64,000 nt of DNA, taken from contig CAMYJG010000010.1 in the NCBI GenBank assembly GCA_947258695.1, positions 44,774 to 108,773 on the forward strand, read 5' to 3'. The notes below the pieces were generated by a model, which was not told the DNA's origin, did not search any database, and worked only from the letters and a program-made list of their open reading frames with translations. The position numbers and the translations under genes are program-made. The stretch is from an uncultured Ectothiorhodospiraceae bacterium (GTDB taxonomy: Bacteria; Pseudomonadota; Gammaproteobacteria; UBA6429; Thiohalophilaceae). This document shows positions 45,207 to 54,222 of the stretch, piece after piece (positions within the stretch are counted from its first letter, which is position 1; each line of letters starts with the position of its first letter).

Positions 45207-45363
45207 ATTCAATACCAAATTATCACTTACATCTTATAGGGTATTATGAGTCTAATATAAATTAATTTCTGTTACTGTGGTGCAAATACCTATTTTAGTA
45301 TTACACTTAATTTTATATGTTTAACTATCTCACAGATAGCTAGTCTTAACCAGATAATGAGAT

Positions 45364-45669
45364 ATGTCATACACGCTTATTCAACAATTAAATGATCAAT
45401 TTGCGCATCTCAAATTTACCGGACCATTTAATGGCAAAATGGTAACCTGGGATACTCATTTTTTTACCCTGGATGCTTACCTTGATCAGGAAAATACGCA
45501 GAAAGCGATGCCAAAACAGGTTATTGATATTCAGCCGCTTGCAGCGGACACCATGAAACTAACGGTGGCTCTAAATATTAATGAAATTAATAAACCTAAT
45601 ATAGAAAAAATGATGATCATGATTAAACAATACAAAAATTTAACCATTGGCCGCCATGAATATGGCTAA
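45364..45669 (+). CDS. Small conserved protein, unknown function
   Basis: A 101-residue soluble protein (FTGPFNGKMVTWDTHFFTLD, then PKQVIDIQPLAADTMKLTVA). No cysteine cluster or membrane helix is seen. It is 35 bp before the HTH-ferredoxin-reductase gene on the same strand and probably in one transcript with it, so a role with that redox protein is possible. The family is not recognised. Confidence 0.68.
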   Translation: MSYTLIQQLNDQFAHLKFTGPFNGKMVTWDTHFFTLDAYLDQENTQKAMPKQVIDIQPLAADTMKLTVALNINEINKPNIEKMMIMIKQYKNLTIGRHEYG

Positions 45670-45704
45670 TCTTTAATCACAGTTAATATAAAGGTTCTGA
45701 CATT

Positions 45705-47183
45705 ATGCCTAGACTTGTTTCACTCTCACGTGCAGCAAAACTCGTTGGAATAACCCGTGGAGCATTGCAAAAAAAAATTCATGACCGGGAGCTGGAAAGC
45801 TTTGAAGGCCAGGTAAAGCTGGATGATATAGAACGCATATTTCCTGATGCTGTGTTAGAAGATAACCATATCATTGAAGATCTGGAAAAAATTGTTGAAA
45901 AAGCGCTTAAAAAAGCACGTGGCGAAAAACTGGCCAAACTTCTTGCTCCTGATACTCACACCTTAGCGGCACGGCTACAAAATGTTACTAAAGATCATGC
46001 CAGTACCAAGACACAAATCAATAAATTTAAAGAGCTGTTAACAGAGACACAATCAAAAATACTAGAGCTGTCTAAAACGTCCAGCACACCAGAACGTTTT
46101 ACAGAGCTGAGTAACTGGATAAACGATTCGATTGGGAAAATTCAAACACCTGACGTAGAACCCACATCCATATTAAAAAAAGATACTGTTTTGCGGGTAA
46201 TGGCAGCCCAGGTCCATATTACAAATACCGGTCATGAATTTTTTGTCGATGGCAGTAACAGTATTCTTGAAGCGGGTTTAAGTGCTGGTTTAGCTTTAAA
46301 TTATGGCTGCAGTAATGGTAACTGTGGAAAGTGTAAGGCTAAGTTAATCTCTGGTGAAATCAAAAAAATCAAACCACATGATTTTGTTTTTTCCGAAGCT
46401 GAAAAGGCACAAAATTATTTCTTATGTTGCTCTAATACTGCTATTACCGAAATAGAAATAGAGGCGGATGAAGCCGGTAGTGAAAAAGATATTCCACAAC
46501 AAAATATCCCGGCTAAAGTTAAAAAAATTGATAAAAATTCTGATGATGTTCTCATCTTAAATTTAAAAACACCTCGCACTAAACGCTTACGTTTCCTTGC
46601 CGGGCAAAATGTAGAACTGAGTCATGGCGATATCCCGCCTTTGGAAATTCCAATTGCAAGTTGTCCTTGTGATGATATGAATATTCAATTTCATGTCCCC
46701 TATGATGATTCTAATCCCTTCATCAAGTATGTTTCTGAGACACTAAGTAATTCTGACTCTGTCCACATCAATGGACCAAAAGGCTCTTTTGTACTTGATG
46801 AAAATTCAAATAACGCCGTTATATTTATTGCTTTTGATACTGGGTTTGCGCCAATCAAGAGCCTGATTGAACATGCGGTTACTTTAGAGCACGCTGAATT
46901 TATCCAGCTCTATTGGTTACACAAAAATGAAACACCTTATATGCACAATCAATGTCGCGCCTGGGAAGATGCACTGGATAATTTTAAATATCAACATCAA
47001 CAGCTTGATATGACAGATATTCAGCAACTGGAAAGTAAACTTGAACCCGTGATGAAGGAATACCCGGATTTATCGAATAAAAATATCTATATCTGTGGTG
47101 CAGAAAAAATGGCCAATAAAACTCAGGAAATTTTACTTGGCCATAATGCAAATAGTGATAACCTGAAAATTCAGGTTATCTGA
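45705..47183 (+). CDS. HTH-[2Fe-2S] ferredoxin-FAD/NAD reductase fusion
   Basis: A 492-residue protein in three parts. Residues 1-45 resemble a helix-turn-helix (VSLSRAAKLVGITRGALQKK, then ELESFEGQVKLDDI). After a coiled coil, residues about 165-255 are a plant-type ferredoxin with Cys202, Cys207, Cys210 and Cys241/242 (GCSNGNCGKC, then FLCC). Residues about 265-490 are a ferredoxin-NADP reductase module (VELSHGDIPP..., VHINGPKGSF, CGAEKMANKT). An N-terminal DNA-binding-like part on an electron-transfer enzyme is unusual and could make it redox-responsive. Confidence 0.88.
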   Translation: MPRLVSLSRAAKLVGITRGALQKKIHDRELESFEGQVKLDDIERIFPDAVLEDNHIIEDLEKIVEKALKKARGEKLAKLLAPDTHTLAARLQNVTKDHASTKTQINKFKELLTETQSKILELSKTSSTPERFTELSNWINDSIGKIQTPDVEPTSILKKDTVLRVMAAQVHITNTGHEFFVDGSNSILEAGLSAGLALNYGCSNGNCGKCKAKLISGEIKKIKPHDFVFSEAEKAQNYFLCCSNTAITEIEIEADEAGSEKDIPQQNIPAKVKKIDKNSDDVLILNLKTPRTKRLRFLAGQNVELSHGDIPPLEIPIASCPCDDMNIQFHVPYDDSNPFIKYVSETLSNSDSVHINGPKGSFVLDENSNNAVIFIAFDTGFAPIKSLIEHAVTLEHAEFIQLYWLHKNETPYMHNQCRAWEDALDNFKYQHQQLDMTDIQQLESKLEPVMKEYPDLSNKNIYICGAEKMANKTQEILLGHNANSDNLKIQVI

Positions 47184-47194
47184 GTCAGTTCTGA

Positions 47195-47491
47195 TTATTT
47201 TTCTTCGTCTTCACCAATCCAGCCTTCTAAGGCATTCATTATTTTTCTGGCCTGATCTTTACTGGAAATATTAAATTTTGATTTAAATTGATACTGACCG
47301 TTACGCTTCTGATAACGACGAATACTGTATTTGTCTGGTCCCCACTCACCTTTGGTTCTGTTTAAGTCCTGGTATTTAAAGATAATTGTTGACCAGGCAC
47401 CGCGAGTTAAAATCACTTTATCCAATTCTCTGGACACCAACTCACCACCGTCTTCATAATTTACTGTAAGTTCGTCAATCTCAGATGACAT
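47195..47491 (-). CDS. Conserved 98-residue protein
   Basis: A soluble protein with a repeated pattern of basic and aromatic residues (KYSIRRYQKRNGQYQFKSKF) and the SKDQARKIMNALEGW end. It resembles a small, widespread gammaproteobacterial family without known function. It is convergent with the reductase gene, 11 bp apart. Confidence 0.7.
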   Translation of the reverse strand: MSSEIDELTVNYEDGGELVSRELDKVILTRGAWSTIIFKYQDLNRTKGEWGPDKYSIRRYQKRNGQYQFKSKFNISSKDQARKIMNALEGWIGEDEEK

Positions 47492-47574
47492 AAGAATTGC
47501 TCCTAAAAATATTCATAATTAAGTACAATTATAACTGAAAATAGTTCTTCACAACAGATTTCAAATTATTGAAT

Positions 47575-48546
47575 ATGCTTACAAAACAACAACAACGCGC
47601 ATTATCACTGTCTATTCTTATCGCAGCTGGATTCTATTTATTTTTTATCGTTAGTTCAGATACAGATAAAATACTTAATGCGGTAAAACAAATCACCATC
47701 ACAGACTGGATTGTCATTCTATTATGCTCCTTTCTTAATTACTTATTGCGCTTTGTCAGGTGGAATAGCTATATACGTTCATTTGAGCATGTTATACCTT
47801 TGAAACGCCACTTTGCCTATTATCTCGCTGGTTTAGCTTTAACCACCACCCCCGCCAAAGCGGGAGAAACGATTCGATCTGTGTATCTGCAACCTTACCA
47901 GGTAAAGATCTCTGAAAGCCTTGCCTGTTTTTTTACTGAGCGCTTACTTGATGTCACGGTTATGGTATTCCTTGCATCTTTCCTTTTTTTTACTTTTCCC
48001 GACCTGAATAAAAGTTACGCTTACTTTATTATTAGTTTGTTAGTTGTATTATTAATAGCATTACCTTTATTAAGTACCGCTCTGCCACAATCTTTTTTAC
48101 AATTCATCATCAATAAAATTAAACATCATAAAATCTCCAGCATCTTAACTCACTTACAATCACTACTACGATCAGCGCATAACCTGCTGACGGCTAAAAT
48201 GTTATCCCGGGGACTCGCAATTGGGCTAATTGCATGGTTATTAAATGGTTTTGTATTTTATCTTATTTTAGTAAAAGTCGGCTTCCCCGTAGCGCTCCCC
48301 CTCGCTCTTACTATATATGCTATAAGTATATTAGCCGGGGCAGCTTCGTTTATCCCCGGAGGTATTGGCGCTACTGAAGCAGTGATGGCATTAATGTTAC
48401 TTTCTATAAACAGTGAACCTCATATCGCTATCGCGGTACCAATAATGACTCGACTCGCCACACTCTGGTTTGCTGTTTGCATAGGTTTACTTGCAAATGC
48501 TTACTTGAGTGTAAACAATAGCCAGAAAACACAAACAGAGAAATAA
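47575..48546 (+). CDS. UPF0104/LPG-synthase-type flippase-like membrane protein
   Basis: A 323-residue protein with about eight membrane helices (YLLRFVRWNSYIRSF, HFAYYLAGLALTTTPAKAGE, AASFIPGGIGATEA). The motifs PAKAGE and PGGIGATE mark the lysylphosphatidylglycerol synthetase/UPF0104 flippase family. It may move lipids or lipid-linked sugars across the membrane; the substrate is unknown. The start is taken at the ATG 6 bp inside the open frame. It is followed by a glyoxalase I gene 4 bp later. Confidence 0.88.
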   Translation: MLTKQQQRALSLSILIAAGFYLFFIVSSDTDKILNAVKQITITDWIVILLCSFLNYLLRFVRWNSYIRSFEHVIPLKRHFAYYLAGLALTTTPAKAGETIRSVYLQPYQVKISESLACFFTERLLDVTVMVFLASFLFFTFPDLNKSYAYFIISLLVVLLIALPLLSTALPQSFLQFIINKIKHHKISSILTHLQSLLRSAHNLLTAKMLSRGLAIGLIAWLLNGFVFYLILVKVGFPVALPLALTIYAISILAGAASFIPGGIGATEAVMALMLLSINSEPHIAIAVPIMTRLATLWFAVCIGLLANAYLSVNNSQKTQTEK

Positions 48547-48550
48547 TTTT

Positions 48551-48937
48551 ATGCGCATACTACATACTATGATTCGGGTTGTTGACCTGGATAAGTCAAT
48601 AAAATTTTATACTGAAATACTCGGCATGAAATTAATACGACAAAAAGACTACCCGGATGGAAAATTTACTTTAGCTTTCGTCGGCTATGGCAGTGAAGCT
48701 GATGAGTCCGTTATTGAACTCACCCACAACTGGGATACTTCAGAATATGATATGGGTAATGCCTTTGGTCATATTGCTATAGAAGTTGATGATGTCTACA
48801 AAGCCTGCGAATCTATGAAACTAAATGGTGGAAAAATAATACGTGATGCAGGTCCAATGAATGCCGGTACAACCATTATCGCATTCGTGGAAGATCCTGA
48901 TGGATACCAGATAGAATTAATTGGTAAGAAGCATTAA
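48551..48937 (+). CDS. gloA: Lactoylglutathione lyase (glyoxalase I)
   Basis: A 128-residue enzyme with the GloA pattern: MIRVVDLDKSIKFYTEILG, then FVGYGSEADESVIELTHNW and AFGHIAIEVDDVYKACE. It isomerises the methylglyoxal-glutathione hemithioacetal to lactoylglutathione. Metal ligands (His5, Glu56-type, His74-type, Glu122-type) look intact. It is 4 bp after the flippase-like gene. Confidence 0.95.
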   Translation: MRILHTMIRVVDLDKSIKFYTEILGMKLIRQKDYPDGKFTLAFVGYGSEADESVIELTHNWDTSEYDMGNAFGHIAIEVDDVYKACESMKLNGGKIIRDAGPMNAGTTIIAFVEDPDGYQIELIGKKH

Positions 48938-49093
48938 TCGCCTGGCATGTTAATTATTGTAAAATAGTCGTACATCAACTATAAAAGCAATACATCGTGT
49001 TGAATAAAGGTTATAAAGGTATAGTCGAAAAAAATTAAGTATTAAAGAAATTATCTTTATCTTATGTTCTGAATATATGGAGTATGTCAGCCA

Positions 49094-50746
49094 ATGAAAG
49101 CATCCGATCTATTTGTTAAATGTCTGGAAGAAGAAGGTATTGAATATATTTTTGGCGTCCCCGGTGAAGAAAATGCAGACTTCATGATTTCACTTGAGAA
49201 ATCAAAACAAATTAAATTCATCCTTACCCGGCATGAACAAGGTGCCGCTTTTATGGCCGAAGTGTATGGTCGTTTAACCGGTAACCCTGCTGGTTGTCTG
49301 GGTACATTAGGGCCCGGGGCAACAAACCTTATTACTGGTGTGGCTGATTCAAATATGGATCGTTCTCCAATGTTAGTACTCACCGGGCAAGGTGCATCTA
49401 CTCGTTTACATAAAGAATCACACCAAATCATGGATGTGATTAAAATGTTTGAACCTGTAACTAAATGGACACAAACTATTTTACATCCCAATAGTATTCC
49501 GGAGATTATCCGCAAAGCTGTCAGGTTAGCAAGAACAGAAAAGCCCGGTGCCTGCCATATTGAATTGCCAGAAGACATCGCAAAACTGGAAACAGATGCT
49601 ACACCACTTAATCCGCTTCGTTTTCGTCGTCCTGTTGCTGACGACAAAATACTTAACCAGGCCGTCGATCAAATATTAAAAGCCAAACGCCCTATTATTA
49701 TTGCCGGTAATGGTTGTATTCGTAAACGCGCAAGTAAGCAGCTACGGGTGTTATGTGAAAAAACAGGGATCGGTGTCATCAGTACCTTTATGGCAAAAGG
49801 CTGCGTTGATATGGATGCAGACTATTGCCTGTTTACCATTGGGCTGCAGGCTAAAGATGTGATTGCCTGTGCACTGGATCACGCCGATTTAATTATCACG
49901 CTTGGTTATGACATGGTGGAATACCATCCTACCTTATGGAATCAACATAAAAACAAGAACATTATTCACATTGATTTCTTGCCAACTGAAATTGACGAGT
50001 ATTACCACCCCGAAACTGAGGTAGTTGGTGATTTAGCTCATACTTTGTGGATGATCAATGAGCGTTTCGACGAGATTGATGACTTTGGTTTTGATTTTAG
50101 TCAACAGTTAGCCACTCGTGAAACCATGCTGAAAGACTTAAATACTCACAGTAAAGATGAAACAGAAGGTTTAATTCGTCCACAAAAAGTATTATGGGAT
50201 GTCCGACAGGCAATGGGCGAAAACGATATCTTATTATCAGATGTCGGTGCGCATAAAATGTGGATCGCGCGTCACTACCAGTGCCATCAACCTAACACCT
50301 GTCTTATTCCAAATGGTTTTTGCTCTATGGGCTTTGCCCTACCCGGCGCTATTGCGGCCAGTATTGTACACCCTGACAGAAAAATTCTTTCTATTTGTGG
50401 TGATGCCGGCTTCATGATGAATGTCCAGGAAATGGAAACTGCAAAACGGTTAAATTCAAACATCGTGGTCATGGTCTGGGAAGATAATAGTTATGGCCTT
50501 ATTGCCTGGAAACAGGAAAATGAATTCGGTCACCATACCGATTTATCTTTTGGTAACCCTGACTGGTTAGAGCTTGCAAGCGCCTTTGGTTGGTCAGGCC
50601 ATATGGTCAATAACAGCAGTGACTTACAAGCTGAACTCAGTTCAGCATTTAATGAGCAAGGTCCAAGCTTAGTGGTTGTACCTATTGATTATCGTGAAAA
50701 CATGATACTCACTAAACGCCTGGGTGATATTGCTTGTCCAATATAA
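49094..50746 (+). CDS. Acetolactate synthase-type thiamine-diphosphate enzyme
   Basis: A 550-residue protein with three domains. The thiamine Glu lies in FGVPGEENADF and the metal motif is GDAGFMMNVQE...NNS-type (EDNSYGLIAWKQ). It has a central GNGCIRKRAS domain and a C-terminal end with DYRENM. It is near acetolactate synthase or sulfoacetaldehyde-type enzymes; without FAD-site details I do not assign a substrate. No small regulatory subunit is nearby. An aldehyde dehydrogenase follows 30 bp later. Confidence 0.88.
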   Translation: MKASDLFVKCLEEEGIEYIFGVPGEENADFMISLEKSKQIKFILTRHEQGAAFMAEVYGRLTGNPAGCLGTLGPGATNLITGVADSNMDRSPMLVLTGQGASTRLHKESHQIMDVIKMFEPVTKWTQTILHPNSIPEIIRKAVRLARTEKPGACHIELPEDIAKLETDATPLNPLRFRRPVADDKILNQAVDQILKAKRPIIIAGNGCIRKRASKQLRVLCEKTGIGVISTFMAKGCVDMDADYCLFTIGLQAKDVIACALDHADLIITLGYDMVEYHPTLWNQHKNKNIIHIDFLPTEIDEYYHPETEVVGDLAHTLWMINERFDEIDDFGFDFSQQLATRETMLKDLNTHSKDETEGLIRPQKVLWDVRQAMGENDILLSDVGAHKMWIARHYQCHQPNTCLIPNGFCSMGFALPGAIAASIVHPDRKILSICGDAGFMMNVQEMETAKRLNSNIVVMVWEDNSYGLIAWKQENEFGHHTDLSFGNPDWLELASAFGWSGHMVNNSSDLQAELSSAFNEQGPSLVVVPIDYRENMILTKRLGDIACPI

Positions 50747-50776
50747 ACATAATAATTTCAATAAAGGAGTTATGAT

Positions 50777-52216
50777 TTGAGCAATCACTATCCACTTATG
50801 ATCGCTGCTCTTGAAGTTAAAGACAGGGATAAAATTTCCGTTACCGCACCTTTTGATGATTCAGAAATCGCGACATTAGATGCCGCAAGCTCAGCAGATG
50901 TTGAAAAGGCCTTAACTACCGCAAATGAATTATTTAGTAACAAATCAAAATGGTTATCTGCCAGTCAACGTATTGAAATACTAAATAAAACAGCAACACT
51001 CATGCGCGAACAATTCGATGAACTTGTTGTCGTTGCAGCAAGTGAAGGCGGTAAACCTCTGATTGATTCTCGTGTTGAAGTAGAGCGTGCGATTGATGGT
51101 GTATTAAATTGCGTAGAATGCATTCGCACTGACCATGGTAGTGAAATTCCAATGGGGATTAACCCTGCTTCTGAAAAACACATGGCATTTACTCGTAGTG
51201 AACCGATAGGTGTCGTGGTCGCTATCAGCGCCTTTAATCATCCTTTAAACTTAATTATTCACCAGGTAGGTCCTGCTATTGCTACCGGTTGCCCGGTTAT
51301 TATTAAACCGGCTGAAGACACACCATTATCTTGTTATCGTTTTATCTCAATTCTGCGTCAAGCCGGGTTACCTGAAGAATGGTGCCAGGCGCTGGTTGTT
51401 TCTGATCTTGATGTAGCAACACAACTTGTTACTGATGCTCGTGTTGGATTTTTTAGTTTTATAGGTAGCGCCAATGTCGGCTGGATGTTGCGTAGTAAAC
51501 TGGCAGCCGGAACCCGATGCGCGCTGGAACATGGTGGTGCTGCACCGGTAATTATTGAAGCGGATGCTGACCTGGTAGAAACCCTGCCGGCAATAGCTAA
51601 AGGCGGCTTCTATCATGGCGGCCAGGTCTGTGTTTCTGTACAACGCGTTTTTTGCCACAAGAGCGTTATAAACGTTATCGCATCAAACCTGGTTAAAATA
51701 GCCAACAAATTAATCGTCGGCGACCCAACCAAAGAAGAAACTGAAGTGGGCCCCTTGATTCGTCAACCTGAAATCGAGCGAGTGAATAAGTGGGTGAATG
51801 ATGCGATTAAGGAAGGAGCAGAATTATTGTGCGGTGGTAAAGCGGAGAAAAATTGTTATTTACCAACGGTACTGCTTAACCCATCTAAAAACTCAATGGT
51901 ATCAACAAGCGAAATTTTTGGGCCGGTAATATGTTTATACAGTTATGATCATATTGATGATGCAATTAAACAAGCCAATTCACTTCCCGTTGCCTTCCAG
52001 GCCAGTATTTTCACTAAAAATATTGATAATGCTTTACATGCTTATAAACAACTCGATGCCAGTGCAGTAATGATAAATGATCATACCGCTTTTCGTGTAG
52101 ACTGGATGCCATTTGCCGGCTTACGCCATTCAGGCTTAGGCGTTGGTGGTATACCGCATACTTATCATGATATGCAGATTAAGAAAATGATGGTGTTAAA
52201 ATCGAATAAAATATAA
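50777..52216 (+). CDS. NAD(P)-dependent aldehyde dehydrogenase
   Basis: A 479-residue protein from a TTG start with AAAGGAG upstream. The catalytic Cys is in GGQVCVSVQRVF, the Glu in LEHGGAAPVII, and the cofactor region is ISAFNHPLNLI plus GSANVGWML. It oxidises a small aldehyde to an acid; the substrate is not clear. Sitting right after an acetolactate synthase-type enzyme, it could handle its aldehyde product or substrate. The end (FAGLRHSGLGVGGIPHTYHD) is typical. Confidence 0.93.
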   Translation: MSNHYPLMIAALEVKDRDKISVTAPFDDSEIATLDAASSADVEKALTTANELFSNKSKWLSASQRIEILNKTATLMREQFDELVVVAASEGGKPLIDSRVEVERAIDGVLNCVECIRTDHGSEIPMGINPASEKHMAFTRSEPIGVVVAISAFNHPLNLIIHQVGPAIATGCPVIIKPAEDTPLSCYRFISILRQAGLPEEWCQALVVSDLDVATQLVTDARVGFFSFIGSANVGWMLRSKLAAGTRCALEHGGAAPVIIEADADLVETLPAIAKGGFYHGGQVCVSVQRVFCHKSVINVIASNLVKIANKLIVGDPTKEETEVGPLIRQPEIERVNKWVNDAIKEGAELLCGGKAEKNCYLPTVLLNPSKNSMVSTSEIFGPVICLYSYDHIDDAIKQANSLPVAFQASIFTKNIDNALHAYKQLDASAVMINDHTAFRVDWMPFAGLRHSGLGVGGIPHTYHDMQIKKMMVLKSNKI

Positions 52217-52235
52217 CTGTATCTAAAAATTTATT

Positions 52236-52262
52236 GTCATTGCGAGCAAAGCGCGGCAATCT
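52236..52262. repeat. Partial copy of a dispersed repeat
   Basis: The text GTCATTGCGAG followed by GCGCGGCAATCT matches the left end of the element at 19755 (GTCATTACGAG...CGCGGCAATCT). Only this short part is present. It lies in the 112-bp gap before the lipase gene, and the reading frame of the lipase runs open back into it. Confidence 0.6.
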
Positions 52263-52328
52263 TTTTCTGTTTATGCGCCACATCGGTTTACCCCTTCAAT
52301 CATTGAAAACAATATTAATTTTGAAGAC

Positions 52329-53075
52329 TTGTGGCATTCAAACCAGAAACTAGCTTTATCAAGCCTCTCGCATATCGCTTACTTTCACGAATCAGAACTT
52401 AAAGCCTTTACTAAACAACTGGGAGCAAGCGATACTTTTTACTATGATCATAAAGGTGCACAGGCATTTTTATCCAGCTGGGATGATAAAGCGATCCTAA
52501 CTTTTAGAGGAACACAGCCTATTGAAGGTGTAGGCAAGCATCATCGCCACCTGGGGTTCTTTCGTAAACTTCGTATAAAATACTTGTGGCATTTGCCCCT
52601 TGATCCACTTTCACTTATTTATCTTAATAATGATATTCTGGCTGATTTAAAATTTATACCCATGCCATTCGATGGGATGAACAATGTGTATGTACATAGT
52701 GGCTTTCTTGGCGAATTAAATAAAATTTGGCCTGAAATAAAAATTAACATAGAACAAGATGTGAGTAATTTACCGCTCTATGTCACCGGCCATAGCCTGG
52801 GTGGTGCAATGGCGACCCTGGCGGGCATGCGCCATCCTTTTGAAAAAGTCACTACCTTTGGTGAACCACGAGTGGGAATGCATATCGAGCGAGCGTTTAA
52901 GTCAAGCACTCATACTCGTTATGTTAACGGTGATGATCCGGTGACTAAACTGCCACCAGAATTATTATTTGGTTATGATCACCATGGCAACCCTGTTCAC
53001 ATTGCTGACCATAATGGTGAAACAGATTTTCGTTACGATCATTCCATTGTGTATTATTCAGAAAATCTTTTATAA
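52329..53075 (+). CDS. Lipase class 3 family protein
   Basis: A 248-residue alpha/beta hydrolase. The nucleophile elbow is VTGHSLGGAMA, with the typical TFGEPRVGM strand afterwards and an ending DHSIVYY. The usual oxyanion-side stretch LTFRGTQP is present. No signal peptide is seen, so it may be cytoplasmic. The start is uncertain: TTG at 52329 is the first standard start, but the frame is open upstream to 52227 through a repeat copy, without a good start codon. Confidence 0.85.
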   Translation: MWHSNQKLALSSLSHIAYFHESELKAFTKQLGASDTFYYDHKGAQAFLSSWDDKAILTFRGTQPIEGVGKHHRHLGFFRKLRIKYLWHLPLDPLSLIYLNNDILADLKFIPMPFDGMNNVYVHSGFLGELNKIWPEIKINIEQDVSNLPLYVTGHSLGGAMATLAGMRHPFEKVTTFGEPRVGMHIERAFKSSTHTRYVNGDDPVTKLPPELLFGYDHHGNPVHIADHNGETDFRYDHSIVYYSENLL

Positions 53076-53087
53076 CCTGGTGAGATC

Positions 53088-53444
53088 TCATTCATACTCA
53101 TTGTATTTCTTTGAGCTACCTTTGACTTTATCAACCGGGTACTTATTTTCATTGATTTCTATTTTTTCATCGACATAGTGAGGTAAATCAATCTCAAGTT
53201 TGCTTGCCAGGCGGGTTAAATAAATATAAATATCTGCCATTTCAAAGGCGACTTCATCCAGTTTTTCTTTACTGAGATTATGACTTTGTTCTTCAGTTAA
53301 CCACTGAAAGTGTTCCGTAAGCTCAGCCGCTTCAACACTCAATGCCATGACCAGGTTTTTTGGTGCATGAAACTGATCCCAGTCACGATCCATTGCAAAT
53401 TTGACCAGGCGTTGAGATAGTTTTTCAAAATATTCGTTGGACAT
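53088..53444 (-). CDS. MazG-like nucleotide pyrophosphohydrolase
   Basis: The ATG at 53444 is preferred (118 residues). The helical core LVKFAMDRDWDQFHAPKNL, then LSVEAAELTEHFQW and EVAFEMADIYIYLTRL shows the MazG Glu/Asp motifs (ExxE...ExxxD). It resembles RS21-C6/dCTP-pyrophosphatase-type MazG proteins, which remove abnormal nucleotides. It is convergent with the lipase, 12 bp apart. Confidence 0.92.
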   Translation of the reverse strand: MSNEYFEKLSQRLVKFAMDRDWDQFHAPKNLVMALSVEAAELTEHFQWLTEEQSHNLSKEKLDEVAFEMADIYIYLTRLASKLEIDLPHYVDEKIEINENKYPVDKVKGSSKKYNEYE

Positions 53445-53524
53445 AATATTCTCAAATTTAATGGAAGACTGGATCAATTTTACCACAAGAAAATTACTAC
53501 ATGGACACAGGCAACAGGCAAAAA

Positions 53525-53548
53525 AAAGCCCGGATTTATCCGGGCTTT
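53525..53548 (-). terminator. Rho-independent terminator
   Basis: A 10-bp perfect stem (AAAGCCCGGA with TCCGGGCTTT) with a 4-base loop and a T-run on the minus strand, 15 bp after the stop of the 72-residue gene. Confidence 0.88.
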
Positions 53549-53563
53549 AGAATTTGATACAAC

Positions 53564-53782
53564 TTAATGTAACTGCATGGTCATACCAGCTTCATGAATA
53601 TGCTTATTTAGCTTTAAACAAAACCAGTCTTCTTTATTAATTAATTTAGTTGTTCCATCAAGGTACTGAATTAAAATTCGGTGCAACTTATCTTCAGAAA
53701 ACATAAGCAACTTTACCTTAATTAATTGCCCGGTCAGGTTAACAAACCATGCGCCAACAGTCGGATCTTGTACACGAAACAT
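53564..53782 (-). CDS. Conserved 72-residue protein
   Basis: A short protein (FRVQDPTVGAWFVNLTGQLI, then HRILIQYLDGTTKLINKEDW) with a beta-rich look, of a kind seen in marine gammaproteobacteria. It has no known function. It has a terminator directly after it and stands alone in its transcript. The long gap upstream holds nothing clear. Confidence 0.7.
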   Translation of the reverse strand: MFRVQDPTVGAWFVNLTGQLIKVKLLMFSEDKLHRILIQYLDGTTKLINKEDWFCLKLNKHIHEAGMTMQLH

Positions 53783-54170
53783 AGCAAACTCTCTTACTAT
53801 CTTAGAATATCTTCACCCGAGTAAAAACACGCTGTTCTCACTCGACCCTTACCCCAAATCAGTCCTAATTCTAACAAAATATGTACGCCAATAAACGAGA
53901 AATGTCACAAATTGTAACATAATTTTTTAAGTTATTGATTTAAAAAGAAATTATTATTATATCATTCAAGCTTACTCGCTGAGTCGCCGCCTATTCAACT
54001 AAAAATCAACGATTAATTCCCACCATTATCGATAGCAATTAGTGCACAGCCCTAACAAGTTTTCCACCATAGTTAGGACGATAAGCTATTATTCACGACA
54101 AACCGATACATGAACGTGAACCAGCTCACGCTTAATAGAGAAAAAGCGCTCTCTAAATCAGAGAAGCAAA
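53783..54170. other. Intergenic stretch without a recognised gene
   Basis: About 390 bp of AT-rich sequence between the 72-residue gene and the ilvD terminator. No tRNA, repeat or convincing frame was seen. A 26-codon plus-strand frame (ATG at 54110) ends in the terminator hairpin but has no ribosome site. The segment probably holds the promoter of the 72-residue gene. Confidence 0.5.
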
Positions 54171-54204
54171 AAAAAACCGGACTGTTTTAGCTATCCGGTT
54201 TTTT
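54171..54204 (-). terminator. Rho-independent terminator of ilvD (bidirectional)
   Basis: An 11-bp perfect stem (AAAAAACCGGA with TCCGGTTTTTT), 12-base loop, ending 18 bp after the ilvD stop. T-runs lie on both strands, so it may also stop plus-strand transcripts. Confidence 0.85.
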
Positions 54205-54222
54205 AATCGAGTAAATTAATAT

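Noticed and set aside
49087-49647. 186-residue minus-strand frame
   Set aside because: It is antisense to the thiamine enzyme, which has full family motifs.
54110-54190. 26-codon plus-strand frame ending in the ilvD terminator
   Set aside because: No ribosome site and no sign of a family.
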